Shown here in pieces: positions 1 to 7,485 of a DNA stretch of 54,511 nucleotides. Numbering within the stretch: the stretch's first letter is position 1; every line of letters starts with the position of its first letter. Where the stretch lies: positions 1 to 54,511 of the IMG/VR virus record IMGVR_UViG_3300025695_000014. One strand, 5' to 3'. The notes beneath the pieces were generated by a model. It was not told where the DNA came from, did not search any database, and saw nothing but the letters and a program-made list of their open reading frames with translations. The DNA is from a virus. The position numbers and the translations under genes were made by a program.

Positions 1-104
1 GCGCCTGTTGAATTTGAGTTTTTTTCTATATAACCGCCAGAAGAATCTTTTATATATGCTAAAGATGGTGCGGCTGTGCTTGTTGTTCCAAAAAGTACAG
101 TGCC
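1..104. repeat. 104-bp direct repeat, copy 1 (other copy 53636-53739)
   Basis: Positions 1-104 match 53636-53739 base for base, and the two diverge at once after position 104. The repeat codes for the same stretch of fibre protein in the same frame in both copies. One copy begins at the very first base of the window, as expected when an assembly is cut at a repeat or at a point where two alleles diverge. Confidence 0.95.
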
Positions 105-389
105 ACTGCTGTCGATGCGCATACGTTCTGAATAACTTTCAGAGCCAACAGCACCTGTATGCGTATAAAACACTAATCCAGCACCAGCCGCACTTTGAAT
201 AGCACCACCACCAGCAGTTGCATTTTCTCTGCTTAACTGAATAGTTGCGTCATTCGGGCCTGACACTAGAAGGGCAGGTGCGTTTGCAGATGCGGCTGAT
301 GGCGCAGTTGAATTGCCCACCAGCACATTGCCACTAGAATCAACAGTAACATTATCTATGCCCTGCCCAGTAACTTTAGTAAGTGCCAT
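1..389 (-). CDS. Tail fibre protein, 5' part (3' end outside window)
   Basis: The reading frame starts at ATG 387-389 after the ribosome-binding sequence AGGAGAAAC and runs off the left edge after 129 codons. The N-terminal half (…NVTVDSSGNVLVGNST…) is typical of phage fibres that carry 'DSSGNV(G/L)IG' beta repeats. The last 34 codons are identical in DNA and frame to residues inside the S74-domain fibre at 53185-54303. It is therefore a second version of that fibre with a different receptor-distal or stem region. Joined to 53635 it would give a 279-residue protein with the complete S74 chaperone domain. It is the terminal gene of the fibre cassette as seen from this end. Confidence 0.85.
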   Translation of the reverse strand, partial: MALTKVTGQGIDNVTVDSSGNVLVGNSTAPSAASANAPALLVSGPNDATIQLSRENATAGGGAIQSAAGAGLVFYTHTGAVGSESYSERMRIDSSGTVLFGTTSTAAPSLAYIKDSSGGYIEKNSNSTG

Positions 390-418
390 GTTATGTTTCT
401 CCTAGTAGCATGTGTGTC

Positions 419-784
419 TTATGCGTAAGGGCTATCACCAAGCAAGTCTGCATCCCAAGCTGCCTTGAGTGCTGCAATGTCACTGGCACTATCAATAGCG
501 GCAGCAGCAGGTGCATCACGAAGGGCATCCTTTGCAGTAGCAATAGCACTGGTATCCGAACCAGCTTCTAGTGCCTTCATCAGTTCCACGTCCTTTGCTT
601 CAAGCAACGGCTTACGTGCTTCACGAATCTTGTCACGGAAGATTGCCCGTGCAGAATCCATGTCTTCACTAATCACGCTTCCATTGAGAGACCATGCACC
701 ACGAAAGTGACGGTCAGAAGGAACGGTAGCTGTGGAAGCATCAATCTGATTTCCGTCCTTATCTACGATGTATGTTGTTGCCAT
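419..784 (-). CDS. Tail fibre assembly/chaperone-like small protein (121 aa)
   Basis: This 121-residue protein has ATG at 782-784 preceded by AGGAGAAACCTA. Its second half is alpha-helical and charged (RAIFRDKIREARKPLLEAKD) and ends LKAAWDADLLGDSPYA. The same C-terminus (LKAAWDVALLGDSPY) occurs in the truncated gene at 54316-54511, so the two are paralogues or alleles. In both places the gene lies immediately before an S74-type fibre gene. That context and the Ala-rich helical make-up resemble fibre-assembly proteins of the tail-fibre-chaperone type; the function is inferred. Confidence 0.75.
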   Translation of the reverse strand: MATTYIVDKDGNQIDASTATVPSDRHFRGAWSLNGSVISEDMDSARAIFRDKIREARKPLLEAKDVELMKALEAGSDTSAIATAKDALRDAPAAAAIDSASDIAALKAAWDADLLGDSPYA

Positions 785-797
785 TAGGTTTCTCCTC

Positions 798-1271
798 TTA
801 GGCTGCGATATCAGTGGCAGTTATGTCATCAGCTATCTTCCAAGCATTACGCCACTCTCTAGTGCTTGGTAGCTGTTCTTTACGGCAGATAACCATCTTG
901 GGTTTGTTGCCTGTGTTCCATTCTTGCCAGACGTGTTGTGGGCAGTCCTTCATGATTAAGTATTCAATAGCTTGCTCTTCGGTTAGAGCGGGCATTGGCT
1001 CAGTCGTATGCAACAGGTAGCCGCGAGTATGCTTCTTGAAACCTTCTTCAACTTCATCTTTGGCTAGTTCGTGATACACCCACACTGGCGGTAGGATGCC
1101 GCCTTGTAAAGCGCAAGCCATCCAGTTAGGGTCAGGCACAAGTATCTTGGCGCACTCATCAATGCTGTCCTCATAGACCACACGGTAGTCAGACTGCACA
1201 CCGTCTAGGTTTTCTTTAGCCCAGCACAGTCGGTCAAACAGGTGAGTGCCTTTGAAATCAGGTGTCTGCAT
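798..1271 (-). CDS. Conserved hypothetical protein of the fibre locus (157 aa)
   Basis: A 157-residue soluble protein with no signal or membrane segment. It is rich in Trp, Cys and acidic residues (for example DRLCWAKENLDGVQSDYRVVY near residue 14). The start codon ATG overlaps the stop of the preceding gene as TAATG, and its ribosome-binding site GGAGA lies in the last codons of that gene. Fibre-locus proteins with similar DPNW…Y…W composition occur in other marine phages, but I do not recognise a domain. It could be an assembly factor. Confidence 0.7.
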   Translation of the reverse strand: MQTPDFKGTHLFDRLCWAKENLDGVQSDYRVVYEDSIDECAKILVPDPNWMACALQGGILPPVWVYHELAKDEVEEGFKKHTRGYLLHTTEPMPALTEEQAIEYLIMKDCPQHVWQEWNTGNKPKMVICRKEQLPSTREWRNAWKIADDITATDIAA

Positions 1272-1669
1272 TAGGCTAAGTCTCCGTTCACAGAAGAAGT
1301 TACAGTATCAAAGTCTTTAGCCGTGCCAGCACTGTCACATACACCTATTGCAACAGCAGTTGTAGTGTAATTACCTGCCTCTTTTAATAATAGAATTGCA
1401 GAGTTTGTAGAGCTTATACCGCCAGCCGCTTTACTAGCAGAGCCATAAAAAGCGTAGTTGGAGTTATTCATTGCGCTTGAAAGATTAACAGAATATTCAC
1501 CTGTTGAACTGTCAGTAAGGCCACTTACATTCAGCGAATCCCTCGTGGCAATCGTTCCTGTCCCATTAAAATTAACCCAAGCCTTCGCACTACCGTTAAC
1601 AACATAGTCCGTAGTCACCGAACCTGCGGTGCTGTGTTCTAGGGTATCTGCTATAATTGTACCAGCCAT
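1271..1669 (-). CDS. Fibre-locus structural protein, GDLA family member 1 (132 aa)
   Basis: One of five related proteins in this window (also 2489-2866, 51565-51930, 51930-52328, 52328-52726). Shared features are an N-terminal 'M…DT(L/I)' segment, a 'SAKAWVNFNGTGT' type motif at about residues 28-40, 'RDSLNVSGLTDSSTGEYSVN' next, and a C-terminus GDLA. The KAW…FN…S.TD.GTG.Y motif is common in phage tail and collar proteins. It is probably a beta-rich receptor-binding or fibre-tip protein. Its start overlaps the upstream stop as TAATG, with GGAGAAACC supplied by the end of the upstream gene. Confidence 0.8.
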   Translation of the reverse strand: MAGTIIADTLEHSTAGSVTTDYVVNGSAKAWVNFNGTGTIATRDSLNVSGLTDSSTGEYSVNLSSAMNNSNYAFYGSASKAAGGISSTNSAILLLKEAGNYTTTAVAIGVCDSAGTAKDFDTVTSSVNGDLA

Positions 1670-1992
1670 TATGGTTTCTCCGGAAAAACAACATCATCAA
1701 GCGATGTGTATGTGTTAGTAATGTCACGCAAGGCTTGGCGATAGGTTGTCATAGCGTCTGTCATAGTTTGGTCAGACAATGCTAAGTAGTCTGTGTCAGC
1801 AAGTAAGCGATTGCGTTCTCTGCGTAATTCATTTAATTTGTAAGCAACTAGTAACTCAGCTTCTTTTGTAGCGACTGCTGATGCGTCCCAAGACACTACG
1901 TTTCCGTCAGCGTCATATGCTACAGCATTATTACCATCGCCATTTATTGAGACTACGGATGAATACAAATTATAAATAGCTTCGTGCTTCAT
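1669..1992 (-). CDS. Tail fibre assembly protein-like (107 aa)
   Basis: A 107-residue protein whose C-terminal half reads …YLALSDQTMTDAMTTYRQALRDITNTY…. The 'W/Y-RQALRDI' motif after an Asp/Thr-rich helix is known from phage tail fibre assembly chaperones of the XkdW/DUF4376 kind. ATG at 1990-1992 overlaps the previous stop as ATGA. The last codons CCG GAG AAA CCA provide the Shine-Dalgarno for the next gene. The likely role is a non-structural helper for fibre folding or assembly. Confidence 0.75.
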   Translation of the reverse strand: MKHEAIYNLYSSVVSINGDGNNAVAYDADGNVVSWDASAVATKEAELLVAYKLNELRRERNRLLADTDYLALSDQTMTDAMTTYRQALRDITNTYTSLDDVVFPEKP

Positions 1993-2492
1993 TGTGCAAT
2001 CTCCACTACCGTAATACTACTGTGACGAGCCATATCGTCTGTAGCCCTGCGGTTTACAAATAGAGTTCCAGCATTAGTAGCGCATTGAACCTTATAGGTG
2101 GTTGCGCTTGTTGTGGCAGGGCTGTCCAAAAACTCGCAGTGGACGGTGTGGAAATTATCCGCTGTACCGTCATACACTGTCATAGAGCCAGAAAAAGTTT
2201 GCGTGTCATTATCGGGTTTTGCAATCCAAGTTGCCCCTCTTAGCAACCTAAGCTTCGCAACTGCTGATGACGTATTATTGCCAACGGCAGTACTCACCGT
2301 AACAAGAATTTTACTATTAGAAAATTTAGGAGTGATTGTCACAGACAACCCTGTAACGTCAGTGTAGCTACTAGAAGGTGAACTAAATCCGTCAGTCTTA
2401 GATGTGCTTACAACCTGAACTACATGACCCGGAATCTGCACACCGTTGCCGCTCGTCTTCTCGTTAATGGTATCAACTAGGATGGTACTCAT
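1989..2492 (-). CDS. Fibre-locus structural protein (167 aa)
   Basis: The protein begins MSTILVDTINEKTSGNGV, the same N-terminal type as the GDLA family, and continues as a beta-rich domain (…VTGLSVTITPKFSNSKILVTV…) like the bacteriophage receptor-binding heads that carry a 'P..S.SKILV.V' motif. It ends VVEIAQ instead of GDLA, but those codons (GTG GAG ATT) again contain the ribosome-binding site for the next gene, which starts in an ATGA overlap. It is probably a fibre-tip or receptor-binding component. Confidence 0.75.
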   Translation of the reverse strand: MSTILVDTINEKTSGNGVQIPGHVVQVVSTSKTDGFSSPSSSYTDVTGLSVTITPKFSNSKILVTVSTAVGNNTSSAVAKLRLLRGATWIAKPDNDTQTFSGSMTVYDGTADNFHTVHCEFLDSPATTSATTYKVQCATNAGTLFVNRRATDDMARHSSITVVEIAQ

Positions 2493-2866
2493 GCTAGGTC
2501 TCCGTGAATTGTGAATACTGCTGGGTCTGGGTCAAATTGTGTCCACGTCCCAGAGTTATCATACTGGTAATTCAACACGAGGCTTCCTGTTGCAAGGTCA
2601 GATGTCTGAAACAAACTTGCTACACCGTTGCCCCCATAGGACAGCATAGATGGAGCATAATCCGCAGTAGAAAAAGATGAGACAAACGAACAAGCATAGT
2701 CACCAGCACCATTATCCACAATACCACTGGTATTTATGCTGTTGCGTAAGGAGGGAGTTGCCGCATTAGCATCTATGTTTGCCCAAGCCTTCGCCGCACT
2801 CTGATTAGTCAGCGTGACTGCACCGCCAGATGTGTTCTGGATTGTATCTGCTTTTAATGTACTCAT
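2489..2866 (-). CDS. Fibre-locus structural protein, GDLA family member 2 (125 aa)
   Basis: Begins MSTLKADTIQNTSGGAVTL, has the 'SAAKAWANID' motif near residue 25, a 'GIVDNGAGDYACSF' motif near residue 50, and ends HGDLA. It is paralogous to the proteins at 1271-1669 and 51565-52726. Start and stop overlap its neighbours by 4 bp (ATGA) on both sides, so the locus is tightly coupled. It is probably a structural part of the fibre or tail tip; the exact role is unknown. Confidence 0.8.
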   Translation of the reverse strand: MSTLKADTIQNTSGGAVTLTNQSAAKAWANIDANAATPSLRNSINTSGIVDNGAGDYACSFVSSFSTADYAPSMLSYGGNGVASLFQTSDLATGSLVLNYQYDNSGTWTQFDPDPAVFTIHGDLA

Positions 2867-3315
2867 AGTGTCACCAATGTTCCACCGCTATCTACGGTCA
2901 ATGTTACACCAGATGCTATGGTAAGCGGTCCAGTTACGTTAGCATTCTCAGTTCCGACAATAGTAATGTCCGAACTCAACGTCTGTGCATTGATACGGAA
3001 CATACCGTTATTCTTAAAGTTGCCTTTAAACTCATCAGGGGGAGTGATTGAACCTGCAGTGAGGTCAAGGAAGTTCACAAAGATGTTCGCAGTGCCGCTA
3101 GAGGGGGCAGCAGTGAAGGTCAGGGTAACACCGTCAGGCACAGTGTAGGCACTAGCCGCATCTTGGACAACGCCATCAACCGACACAATGATGCTTTGCT
3201 TCGTTGCAACTGTGCGGTTCAGGGTAAATGTGGTTGTTGAACCATCACCATTAAACTGTTGTACCGCTGGGGTAGAAAAGTATGAAGCGGCAGGTATGTT
3301 ACCTTGATAGGCCAT
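2863..3315 (-). CDS. Tail fibre-like beta-rich protein (150 aa)
   Basis: The protein begins MAYQGNIPAASYFSTPAVQQ and then has 'F.GDGSTTTFTL…SIIVSVDGVVQD…YTV.DG.TLTFT.AP', a phage tail fibre motif. The C-terminal part (residues 95-150) resembles the end of the 153-residue protein at 52723-53184: 'NGMFRINAQTLSSDITI' against 'NSIIRLNGQSIDADITI'. Both are placed just before a GDLA family member. It is probably an attachment or connector segment of the fibre. Confidence 0.75.
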   Translation of the reverse strand: MAYQGNIPAASYFSTPAVQQFNGDGSTTTFTLNRTVATKQSIIVSVDGVVQDAASAYTVPDGVTLTFTAAPSSGTANIFVNFLDLTAGSITPPDEFKGNFKNNGMFRINAQTLSSDITIVGTENANVTGPLTIASGVTLTVDSGGTLVTL

Positions 3316-3325
3316 GCCCTACTCC

Positions 3326-3670
3326 TTATGTAATGTCAAGATGGCTAAGAACAACGTCAGCAGATGATGCTGTATCCGATGTGACCTTGATTGCGTCACC
3401 CGGTTCTAGCACAACCTTCTGGTCACCACCAACCACAATTAAAGAACCACCAACAGGCACTGGAGCATCTTTAACAAGGTACACACTGTCTACTGCTCCT
3501 GATGTACGACCTGAACCGTCAAGCTGTACATCTACAGTAATCTGTGATGTTACGATGTTAGCGACACTCAGACCAATGATGGTGGTTTCGGTGGAAGCAC
3601 CACAAGTTAGAATAGTCGCTGGGGACGTTCCAACTGCTGTGTCTGTTTCTGATAGGAAAGCGTTTGCCAT
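3326..3670 (-). CDS. Small beta-rich structural protein (114 aa)
   Basis: A 114-residue protein of Thr/Val/Ser-rich beta strands without Cys or membrane segments. It looks like small virion proteins of the immunoglobulin-like or decoration type. It is the first gene after a perfect-consensus promoter at 3691-3719, so it leads the fibre operon. AGAGGG lies a few bases before its ATG. In general style it is similar to the protein at 7486-7842. No domain is recognised with certainty. Confidence 0.7.
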   Translation of the reverse strand: MANAFLSETDTAVGTSPATILTCGASTETTIIGLSVANIVTSQITVDVQLDGSGRTSGAVDSVYLVKDAPVPVGGSLIVVGGDQKVVLEPGDAIKVTSDTASSADVVLSHLDIT

Positions 3671-3683
3671 AGTAATCCCTCTT

Positions 3684-3719
3684 TGGATATATTATAAAGT
3701 ATTTTTGTGTGATTGTCAA
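3684..3719 (-). promoter_or_regulatory. Perfect-consensus sigma70 promoter for the fibre operon
   Basis: On the minus strand TTGACA (3714-3719) and TATAAT (3691-3696) are separated by exactly 17 bases, with predicted transcription start near 3684. The -35 box overlaps the last codons of the preceding tail gene. It points at the fibre genes 3670 to 1 and, if the genome is circular, onward to 53.6-40.0 kb. Confidence 0.8.
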
Positions 3720-5311
3720 CCCAGTGCGATAGCAAAAGCCAGAGCAGATGGGTCTGTTTCGACTACGGTGATGTTGGTTAGCTGCGAACCGTCGACAGCC
3801 GGAAGTTTTCCAGTGCCGTCGAGTTGCACAACATTGTTCGCGGAGGTTCCCACGTTTAGGGTAGCAGCCGTACCCAAACCAAGAGTGGTGCGTTGGGCAG
3901 CGGCGTCTGCATCGTCGAGCAGTGCCTTACCTGCAGCAGTGAGGTCGTAGGTTGCTGCCGTACCGACTCCCGTGAACTGAATACCCTTGTCAGCAGCAGA
4001 CGTCAGTCCTGCAAGAGCCTGAAGTTCTGCATCCAGACGGGCATTGGCTACGGTTCCGGTAAGCTGAGAAGCATCGATGCTTTTGTTTGTTAGGGTGTCG
4101 GTGGTGTCCCGTCCGACGAGGGTTGTGGTTGCTGTCGGAAGAGTTACCGTACCCGTATTTGAAATCGTGCTGATTACCGGGGAGGTAAGGGTCTTGTTCG
4201 TCAAGGTTTGCGAACCCGTCAAGGTTGCAACGGTTGAGTCGATTGCAAACGTCACGGCATTACCGCTACCGGATGTATCAATACCCGTGCCGCCCGTAAA
4301 AGTCAAGGTCTCGCTATCGAGGTCGATGCTTAATGCACCGCCTGTGTCAGCTTGGAAGTCAAGGTCTTGTGCGGTAACCTGAGCGTCAACATACGTCTTA
4401 ATGGCCTTTGCAGAGGCGAGGGTTGTGTCAGTAGCCGCAACAGATGTTAGGTCAGTGTCGAGGACGCCTGACTTGAGATTGTCTACCTCGATGTTTGAAA
4501 GGGTGTTGTTGTCAGCATCGATGGTTTTGTTCGTCAAGGTGTCGGTTGTGGCTCTGCCCACGAGAGTATCCGTGCTGGTTGGCAGAGTTAGCGTACCCGT
4601 GTTCGAAATGGTGGCGATGACAGGTGTTGTCAAGGTTTTGTTGGTCAGAGTTTGCGAACCTGTGAGGGTAGCGACAGTAGAGTCGATGGCAAAAGTAACA
4701 GCATTACCTGCACCAGCAGTATCAATGCCTGTGCCACCTGTAAACGTGAGAGTCTCGCTGTCAAGGTCAATATTAAGTGCGCCGCCCGTATCTGCTTGGA
4801 AGTCGAGGTCTTGTGCCGTGACTTGTGCATCGACATAGGCTTTGATGGACTGCTGGGTTGCAAGGGCTGTATCGCTGTCGGAAGATAGGGTATCTTCGTC
4901 GAGGATGTCCGTGACAGTGGTGGTTGGCATCGCAATGCTATCAACATACGCAACACCATCGATGTACAGGTCTTTGAACTCAAGACCGGATGCACCCAAG
5001 TCAACATCGTTGTCAGTTACGGGAACGACAGCCCCATCTTGTACTCGTAGCTGTTCTACGGAAGAACTTGAAACATCTACAAAGAAACCAACCCGATTGT
5101 TCGTGTCGTCAACAACAACCTTGTTTATCGGAGTTGTTATGCCGGGGTCACCAATCAGACCGATGACCGGACCTTCAGCAGCCGTGCCATCGTGCTTGTG
5201 ACCTGTCGAGTTGTTGAAGGCGGCTAATAGCTGGTCGAACTCATCATTCGAATCCGATGCGTTGATAACGTCGCCGTCAGTATATGTAGATTGTCTGGTA
5301 TAACCTGCCAT
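3716..5311 (-). CDS. Tail fibre protein with long internal duplication (531 aa)
   Basis: The N-terminal residues 1-45 (…DVINASDSNDEFDQLLAAFNN…HKHDG) are the standard attachment segment of many podovirus and marine phage fibres. Residues 157-265 and 305-413 are near-identical repeats containing 'YVDAQVTAQDLDFQADTGGA', 'TLTGSQTLTNKTLT' and 'DTLTNK(T/S)IDA', motifs of trimeric fibre stalks. After residue 413 comes a 'LDAELQALAGLTSAADKGIQ' segment. It is likely the main side or central fibre that joins the nozzle encoded next door. No peptidase or chaperone domain is seen at its C-terminus. Confidence 0.9.
   Translation of the reverse strand: MAGYTRQSTYTDGDVINASDSNDEFDQLLAAFNNSTGHKHDGTAAEGPVIGLIGDPGITTPINKVVVDDTNNRVGFFVDVSSSSVEQLRVQDGAVVPVTDNDVDLGASGLEFKDLYIDGVAYVDSIAMPTTTVTDILDEDTLSSDSDTALATQQSIKAYVDAQVTAQDLDFQADTGGALNIDLDSETLTFTGGTGIDTAGAGNAVTFAIDSTVATLTGSQTLTNKTLTTPVIATISNTGTLTLPTSTDTLVGRATTDTLTNKTIDADNNTLSNIEVDNLKSGVLDTDLTSVAATDTTLASAKAIKTYVDAQVTAQDLDFQADTGGALSIDLDSETLTFTGGTGIDTSGSGNAVTFAIDSTVATLTGSQTLTNKTLTSPVISTISNTGTVTLPTATTTLVGRDTTDTLTNKSIDASQLTGTVANARLDAELQALAGLTSAADKGIQFTGVGTAATYDLTAAGKALLDDADAAAQRTTLGLGTAATLNVGTSANNVVQLDGTGKLPAVDGSQLTNITVVETDPSALAFAIALG
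4073..4399 (-). repeat. Intragenic fibre repeat, unit 2
   Basis: Encodes residues 305-413 of the 531-residue fibre and is a close copy of unit 1 at 4517-4843. The protein is nearly identical while many third codon positions differ, so the duplication is not recent and the protein sequence is under selection. Confidence 0.85.
4517..4843 (-). repeat. Intragenic fibre repeat, unit 1
   Basis: Encodes residues 157-265 of the 531-residue fibre; the partner unit is 4073-4399, an offset of 148 residues. Such duplication lengthens the fibre shaft. Confidence 0.85.
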
Positions 5312-5314
5312 TGG

Positions 5315-6826
5315 TTATCTCCTTCCTCCCGGAGTAAATTCTAGTTGGTAGCCTTTGATTGAGATGGGGGCTGCGCCTTGATTGTCGTCGAGACGAACCG
5401 CAACCGTAAATCCGCCCCCTTCGATGCTCTGTCTGACTAGCGGTGTCCCGCTCGAACCGTACACGGCTGTCCCGTATGTTGAGGTAGCGAATCCGTAGAT
5501 AGCTACCGCTGCACCTGTTGTCAGTTCGTATTCGTTTGGCTGGGGAACATCCGACGAATTAAAGTCGTAGCGAATACGAAACTTTGAGTTAACCGTTCCT
5601 TCGTTATCGTAGTTCCAGATAATCCGTTGCATGAGCTTTCGGATACCTGCGTCGCCCATCGTAAAGTCAGGAGAACGATAAATAGCCTGAATGTTGGTTC
5701 CGTCGAAGTTATCCCCCGTTTCTTGCTTGTAGACGTAACCATCGTAACCACCGTGCAAGATTGTTTCAGTGCCGCTGATAAACCCAGACACGCAACACGC
5801 TGCCTTGATACCTTTCAGGTCAGCGTACTCCCAACCCATGCCACCTTCGACACCAGATTTGATGACACCGATGATACCCGGTGCGCCAGCCGTCGTTCCT
5901 GAGTCTTGGGGAAAGAACAGACGATATTGGCTTTTGTTGCGGATAACAACGGACGAGATGCGTTCCTTAGAGATGTTATCGAGGCGGGGCTGTACCTGCT
6001 TAGATATCGTTCCCAGTTCGATATCCCCAATCTTATCCGTACCTGCGATGGTTCGCAAACCGTCCGGAGCCAGATAGATAACGTCACCTGCTATCTCTTG
6101 AACGCTGAAGCCATCAACACATCCGATGTTTCGTGTGACAGGTTGCATCTGAAAGTCTGCAACCGACGAACCTGCAAGAAAGTAAATTTGGTCTTCGCAA
6201 AAGATGAAGAGACGGTCACGAAAGACCTTCAGTTTCTTAACGGGGCTTTCGACGCGAACCGACCCCGCCCCATTCGCCGTTGCAAAGTCCGTTTCATCAA
6301 ACGGAGACGTAAACACCACTTCCTGTGGGTTCGTTGACATACCTGCAAAAAACACGTGACTTTTAAACACAGCCACGAACTGAGGGTCTGCAGGTGCGCC
6401 TGTAGCGTTAATATCTGTAACCGAACTGTTATCGTACACTGAAGCATTGTTGGCTCCATCACACCAGATAACTTTTTCAGTGTTGTTGAAATTAAAGTTT
6501 GCAAAGTCAAAACGTCCTGCGCTAGTTCGTCCGGTGTCTATGCTTGTCCAGCCGCTACCCGTACCTTTGTAAACCGCCGTACCCTTAGATGCAATCACTT
6601 GGTTTTGATAGACGTGAACCCCAAGAATAGTTCCGGATGTGCCACCAACTTGGTTCGTGTCGTACTTTTCGAACCCGTTGATACGCCTATACCCACCGTT
6701 TATGTCCGGCTCGAAGTTTTGCAACTGGAGAGCAGCACCGGGGGGGATAGAGAACGTGTCCTTGTCGAGGACCAGACCGCCGCCTAATCGAACAACTGCC
6801 GGGCTGATTAGCGATGTTTCTGGCAT
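5315..6826 (-). CDS. Tail nozzle / stabilisation protein (503 aa)
   Basis: A 503-residue beta-propeller-like protein. It starts with 'SPAVVRLGGGLVLDKDTFSIPPGAA.QLQNFEPD..GGYRRI.GFE', the characteristic start of tail stabilisation/nozzle proteins (P22 gp10-like, functionally like T7 gp12). Further repeats 'FIFCEDQIYFLAGSS' and 'VIYLAPDGLRTIAG' are propeller blades. It should form the distal part of the short tail, with the 218-residue adaptor encoded directly upstream (1-bp overlap of stop and start) above it and the fibre encoded next. Size and order fit a podovirus tail. Confidence 0.85.
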   Translation of the reverse strand: MPETSLISPAVVRLGGGLVLDKDTFSIPPGAALQLQNFEPDINGGYRRINGFEKYDTNQVGGTSGTILGVHVYQNQVIASKGTAVYKGTGSGWTSIDTGRTSAGRFDFANFNFNNTEKVIWCDGANNASVYDNSSVTDINATGAPADPQFVAVFKSHVFFAGMSTNPQEVVFTSPFDETDFATANGAGSVRVESPVKKLKVFRDRLFIFCEDQIYFLAGSSVADFQMQPVTRNIGCVDGFSVQEIAGDVIYLAPDGLRTIAGTDKIGDIELGTISKQVQPRLDNISKERISSVVIRNKSQYRLFFPQDSGTTAGAPGIIGVIKSGVEGGMGWEYADLKGIKAACCVSGFISGTETILHGGYDGYVYKQETGDNFDGTNIQAIYRSPDFTMGDAGIRKLMQRIIWNYDNEGTVNSKFRIRYDFNSSDVPQPNEYELTTGAAVAIYGFATSTYGTAVYGSSGTPLVRQSIEGGGFTVAVRLDDNQGAAPISIKGYQLEFTPGGRR

Positions 6827-7482
6827 TAGACAGCCCTCATGTAGTCCTTACGGTTGATTAGTTCGACACGCATACGGCTCAAGCCCTCTATGTAGTCACG
6901 CAAGGCAAGCTGCGAGAACTGAACATCAGACCGAAGCATGTGGGCGTAATAACGTGCGCGATTGACAATGACGTCGTGAAACCGCTCCGGAATGACCGGA
7001 GTATCCGTAGCACCGGACATGTCGGTAGACGTCTGATAATAATAGTAGCGAACCGTGTAGGTGTCGTCAGGCACGGGGGACAGGCCAATCTTATTGTCAG
7101 GGGTTTCGTAGACAAAGTCGGGGGCAGCACGTGCGCTGGTGTTGGGGTTCGTGTCGATTTCGTTCTTTGCATCGAGGTATTCGTTGAAGGACAGGTAGCG
7201 AAGGGTTCTCTCTGCCTCTCCAGATTTTTGAACTGTAAAGCTATCAAAGTCAACGGTCTTGGCATCTGCTTCGCGAGAATATTCGGCAGTTCCGGCAACA
7301 GTGCTAAAGGACTGGCTAACAACCGTAAAAGGCCACTCGATTTCAGAGTTGATGATGTCTCTCTGGGCTTTGTTCACAAAGTCTTTGATAGAGGTTTGGA
7401 TGCCACGAGTCGAACCGATGTTGACAATCTCAACCTCGTTGATTTCGCGAAGGACGTTGTTGCAGAGTTGGAGGTAGTTCAT
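6826..7482 (-). CDS. Head-to-tail adaptor / tail tubular protein A-like (218 aa)
   Basis: A 218-residue, mostly helical protein beginning MNYLQLCNNVLREINEV, with 'FVNKAQRDIINSEIEWPF' at about residues 35-52 and 'IPERFHDVIVNRARYYAHM' at about 164-182. These motifs are typical of podovirus adaptor proteins (P22 gp4 / T7 gp11-like fold). They form a ring below the portal. The gene overlaps the nozzle gene by one base, as expected for a pair assembled together. Confidence 0.85.
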   Translation of the reverse strand: MNYLQLCNNVLREINEVEIVNIGSTRGIQTSIKDFVNKAQRDIINSEIEWPFTVVSQSFSTVAGTAEYSREADAKTVDFDSFTVQKSGEAERTLRYLSFNEYLDAKNEIDTNPNTSARAAPDFVYETPDNKIGLSPVPDDTYTVRYYYYQTSTDMSGATDTPVIPERFHDVIVNRARYYAHMLRSDVQFSQLALRDYIEGLSRMRVELINRKDYMRAV

Positions 7483-7485
7483 GGG

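Noticed and set aside
1-3670. Diversity-generating retroelement behind the variable fibre locus
   Set aside because: No reverse transcriptase gene or template/variable repeat pair is visible; variation looks cassette-based.
3282-3950. 222-residue plus-strand ORF
   Set aside because: It lies antisense to two structural genes and a perfect promoter; Ser/Thr/Val-rich reverse frames are expected there.
4401-4838. Plus-strand ORF opposite the fibre repeats
   Set aside because: It is a shadow of the duplicated fibre segment; a second shadow at 4077-4382 mirrors it.
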